A DNA stretch of 64,000 nt, from NCBI RefSeq assembly GCF_020852455.1, contig NZ_JADZAT010000032.1:186001-250000 (forward strand), written 5' to 3'. Source of the DNA: Novosphingobium sp. GTDB taxonomy: Bacteria; Pseudomonadota; Alphaproteobacteria; Sphingomonadales; Sphingomonadaceae. Below the pieces are notes generated by a model. The model saw only the letters and a list, made by a program, of their open reading frames with translations, was not told the origin of the DNA and did no database searches. A program made the position numbers and the translations under genes. Positions 63,659-64,000 of the stretch are shown here, one piece after another; the stretch's first letter is position 1; the number at the start of each line of letters is the position of its first letter.

Positions 63659-64000
63659 GCCTGCGCTGGCCGCAGCGCGTGCGGCGACTGGCGATCGGGA
63701 TCGGTGCGGGCGCGTTGTTCGCCTATGCGGTGGTGCTGGGCGGACTCTATGTCGCGCAGGACAGTCTGCTTTATCCCGCACCGCAGCAGACGGCGCCGGT
63801 GCCTGAAGGCTATCGCCAGATCCAGTTTTCCACCGCCGATGGCCTGCGCCTGTCCGCGCTGTTCCGCCCGCCAGCTTCAGACCGCCGCACGGTGGTGTTC
63901 TTTCACGGCAATGGCGATAGCTGGCAGGGCGGGGCCATGGCCAACCGCCTGATCGCGGCGGCCGGACACGGAGTGCTGCTGGTTGAATATCCCGGCTATG
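63655..64000 (+). CDS. Alpha/beta hydrolase, 3'-truncated by window edge
   Basis: Readable N-terminal 115 residues: membrane segment ([30 protein letters not shown]), then [59 protein letters not shown]. The HGNG oxyanion motif and the following YPGYG mark the BEM46/YfhR-like hydrolase family. The TTG at 63655 overlaps the dxs stop (TTGA), a GTG at 63679 is also possible. The rest lies outside the window. Confidence 0.75.
   Translation, partial: MSLRWPQRVRRLAIGIGAGALFAYAVVLGGLYVAQDSLLYPAPQQTAPVPEGYRQIQFSTADGLRLSALFRPPASDRRTVVFFHGNGDSWQGGAMANRLIAAAGHGVLLVEYPGY

Overview
This window is high-GC chromosomal DNA, with most coding strands showing strong G/C third-position bias. It most likely comes from an alphaproteobacterium of the order Sphingomonadales (Sphingomonas / Novosphingobium / Erythrobacter-like; the family is not resolved from sequence reading alone). 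Supporting markers are MipZ, an Rrf2-led SUF operon, MmcB, a DUF2093 protein, a large TonB-dependent receptor beside TPR-fused modification enzymes, and sphingomonad-style palindromic repeats. There are no rRNA genes and one intact tRNA gene (tRNA-Arg, CCG).

Layout. 1-6.6 kb: a truncated acidic protein, small lipoproteins, mipZ, an adenosine/PfkB kinase and an EI24 membrane protein. 6.6-13.3 kb: a ten-gene minus-strand SUF Fe-S assembly operon (Rrf2 regulator, sufB, three unrelated small genes, sufC, sufD, sufS, sufT, sufA) with a perfect 19-bp palindrome upstream of the regulator. 13.7-23.5 kb: housekeeping genes (pyrD, ggt, acyl-CoA ligase, AraC regulator, purD, xseA, M23 peptidase). 23.8-32.6 kb: a TonB-dependent receptor followed by an Asp/Asn beta-hydroxylase-like enzyme, a TPR-sulfotransferase, a TPR-2OG-Fe(II) oxygenase and a phytase-like esterase. 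32.6-43.3 kb: rpmB, tadA, RNase T2, nadC, a LytS/LytTR two-component pair, DsbA-like, M48 protease, esterase, PAS-like protein and mmcB.

43.4-45.95 kb is a decayed island integrated at tRNA-Arg. It has 47-bp flanking repeats of the tRNA 3' half and a third, 19-bp copy. It holds an integrase stump, an N-terminally truncated nuclease-like fragment, an intact kwaA-like membrane gene, a 3'-truncated kwaB-like (DUF4868-like) gene and a fused ParB/RepB-like tail. I read this as the remains of a Kiwa-type anti-phage system. 46-50.5 kb follows with an M20 amidohydrolase and a set that looks like a CDP-inositol lipid route (CDP-alcohol phosphatidyltransferase, inositol-3-phosphate synthase, sugar/inositol-phosphate nucleotidyltransferase).

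50.5-56.0 kb is the most interesting locus. It is a lasso-peptide-type RiPP cluster in the order kinase - B1 (PqqD-like) - B2 (transglutaminase-like protease) - 43-aa precursor - asparagine-synthetase-like cyclase - ABC exporter. The precursor has the lasso leader signature (W-x2-P-x-L-x3-G), but its last 20 residues contain no Asp or Glu, so the usual macrolactam acceptor is absent. It carries two Cys and ends in Ser, and the cluster encodes an HPr-kinase-like protein of the type that phosphorylates the C-terminal Ser of paeninodin. 56.1-64 kb returns to housekeeping genes: rpe, a heparinase-like protein, purH, a Fur-family (Zur-like) regulator with a His-rich N-terminus, a VOC protein, dxs and a truncated hydrolase.

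Four copies of a large composite palindromic repeat (5.35, 33.05, 49.6 and 61.1 kb) lie between genes. Each is flanked on both sides by a small hairpin whose stem sequence changes between copies while base pairing is kept.
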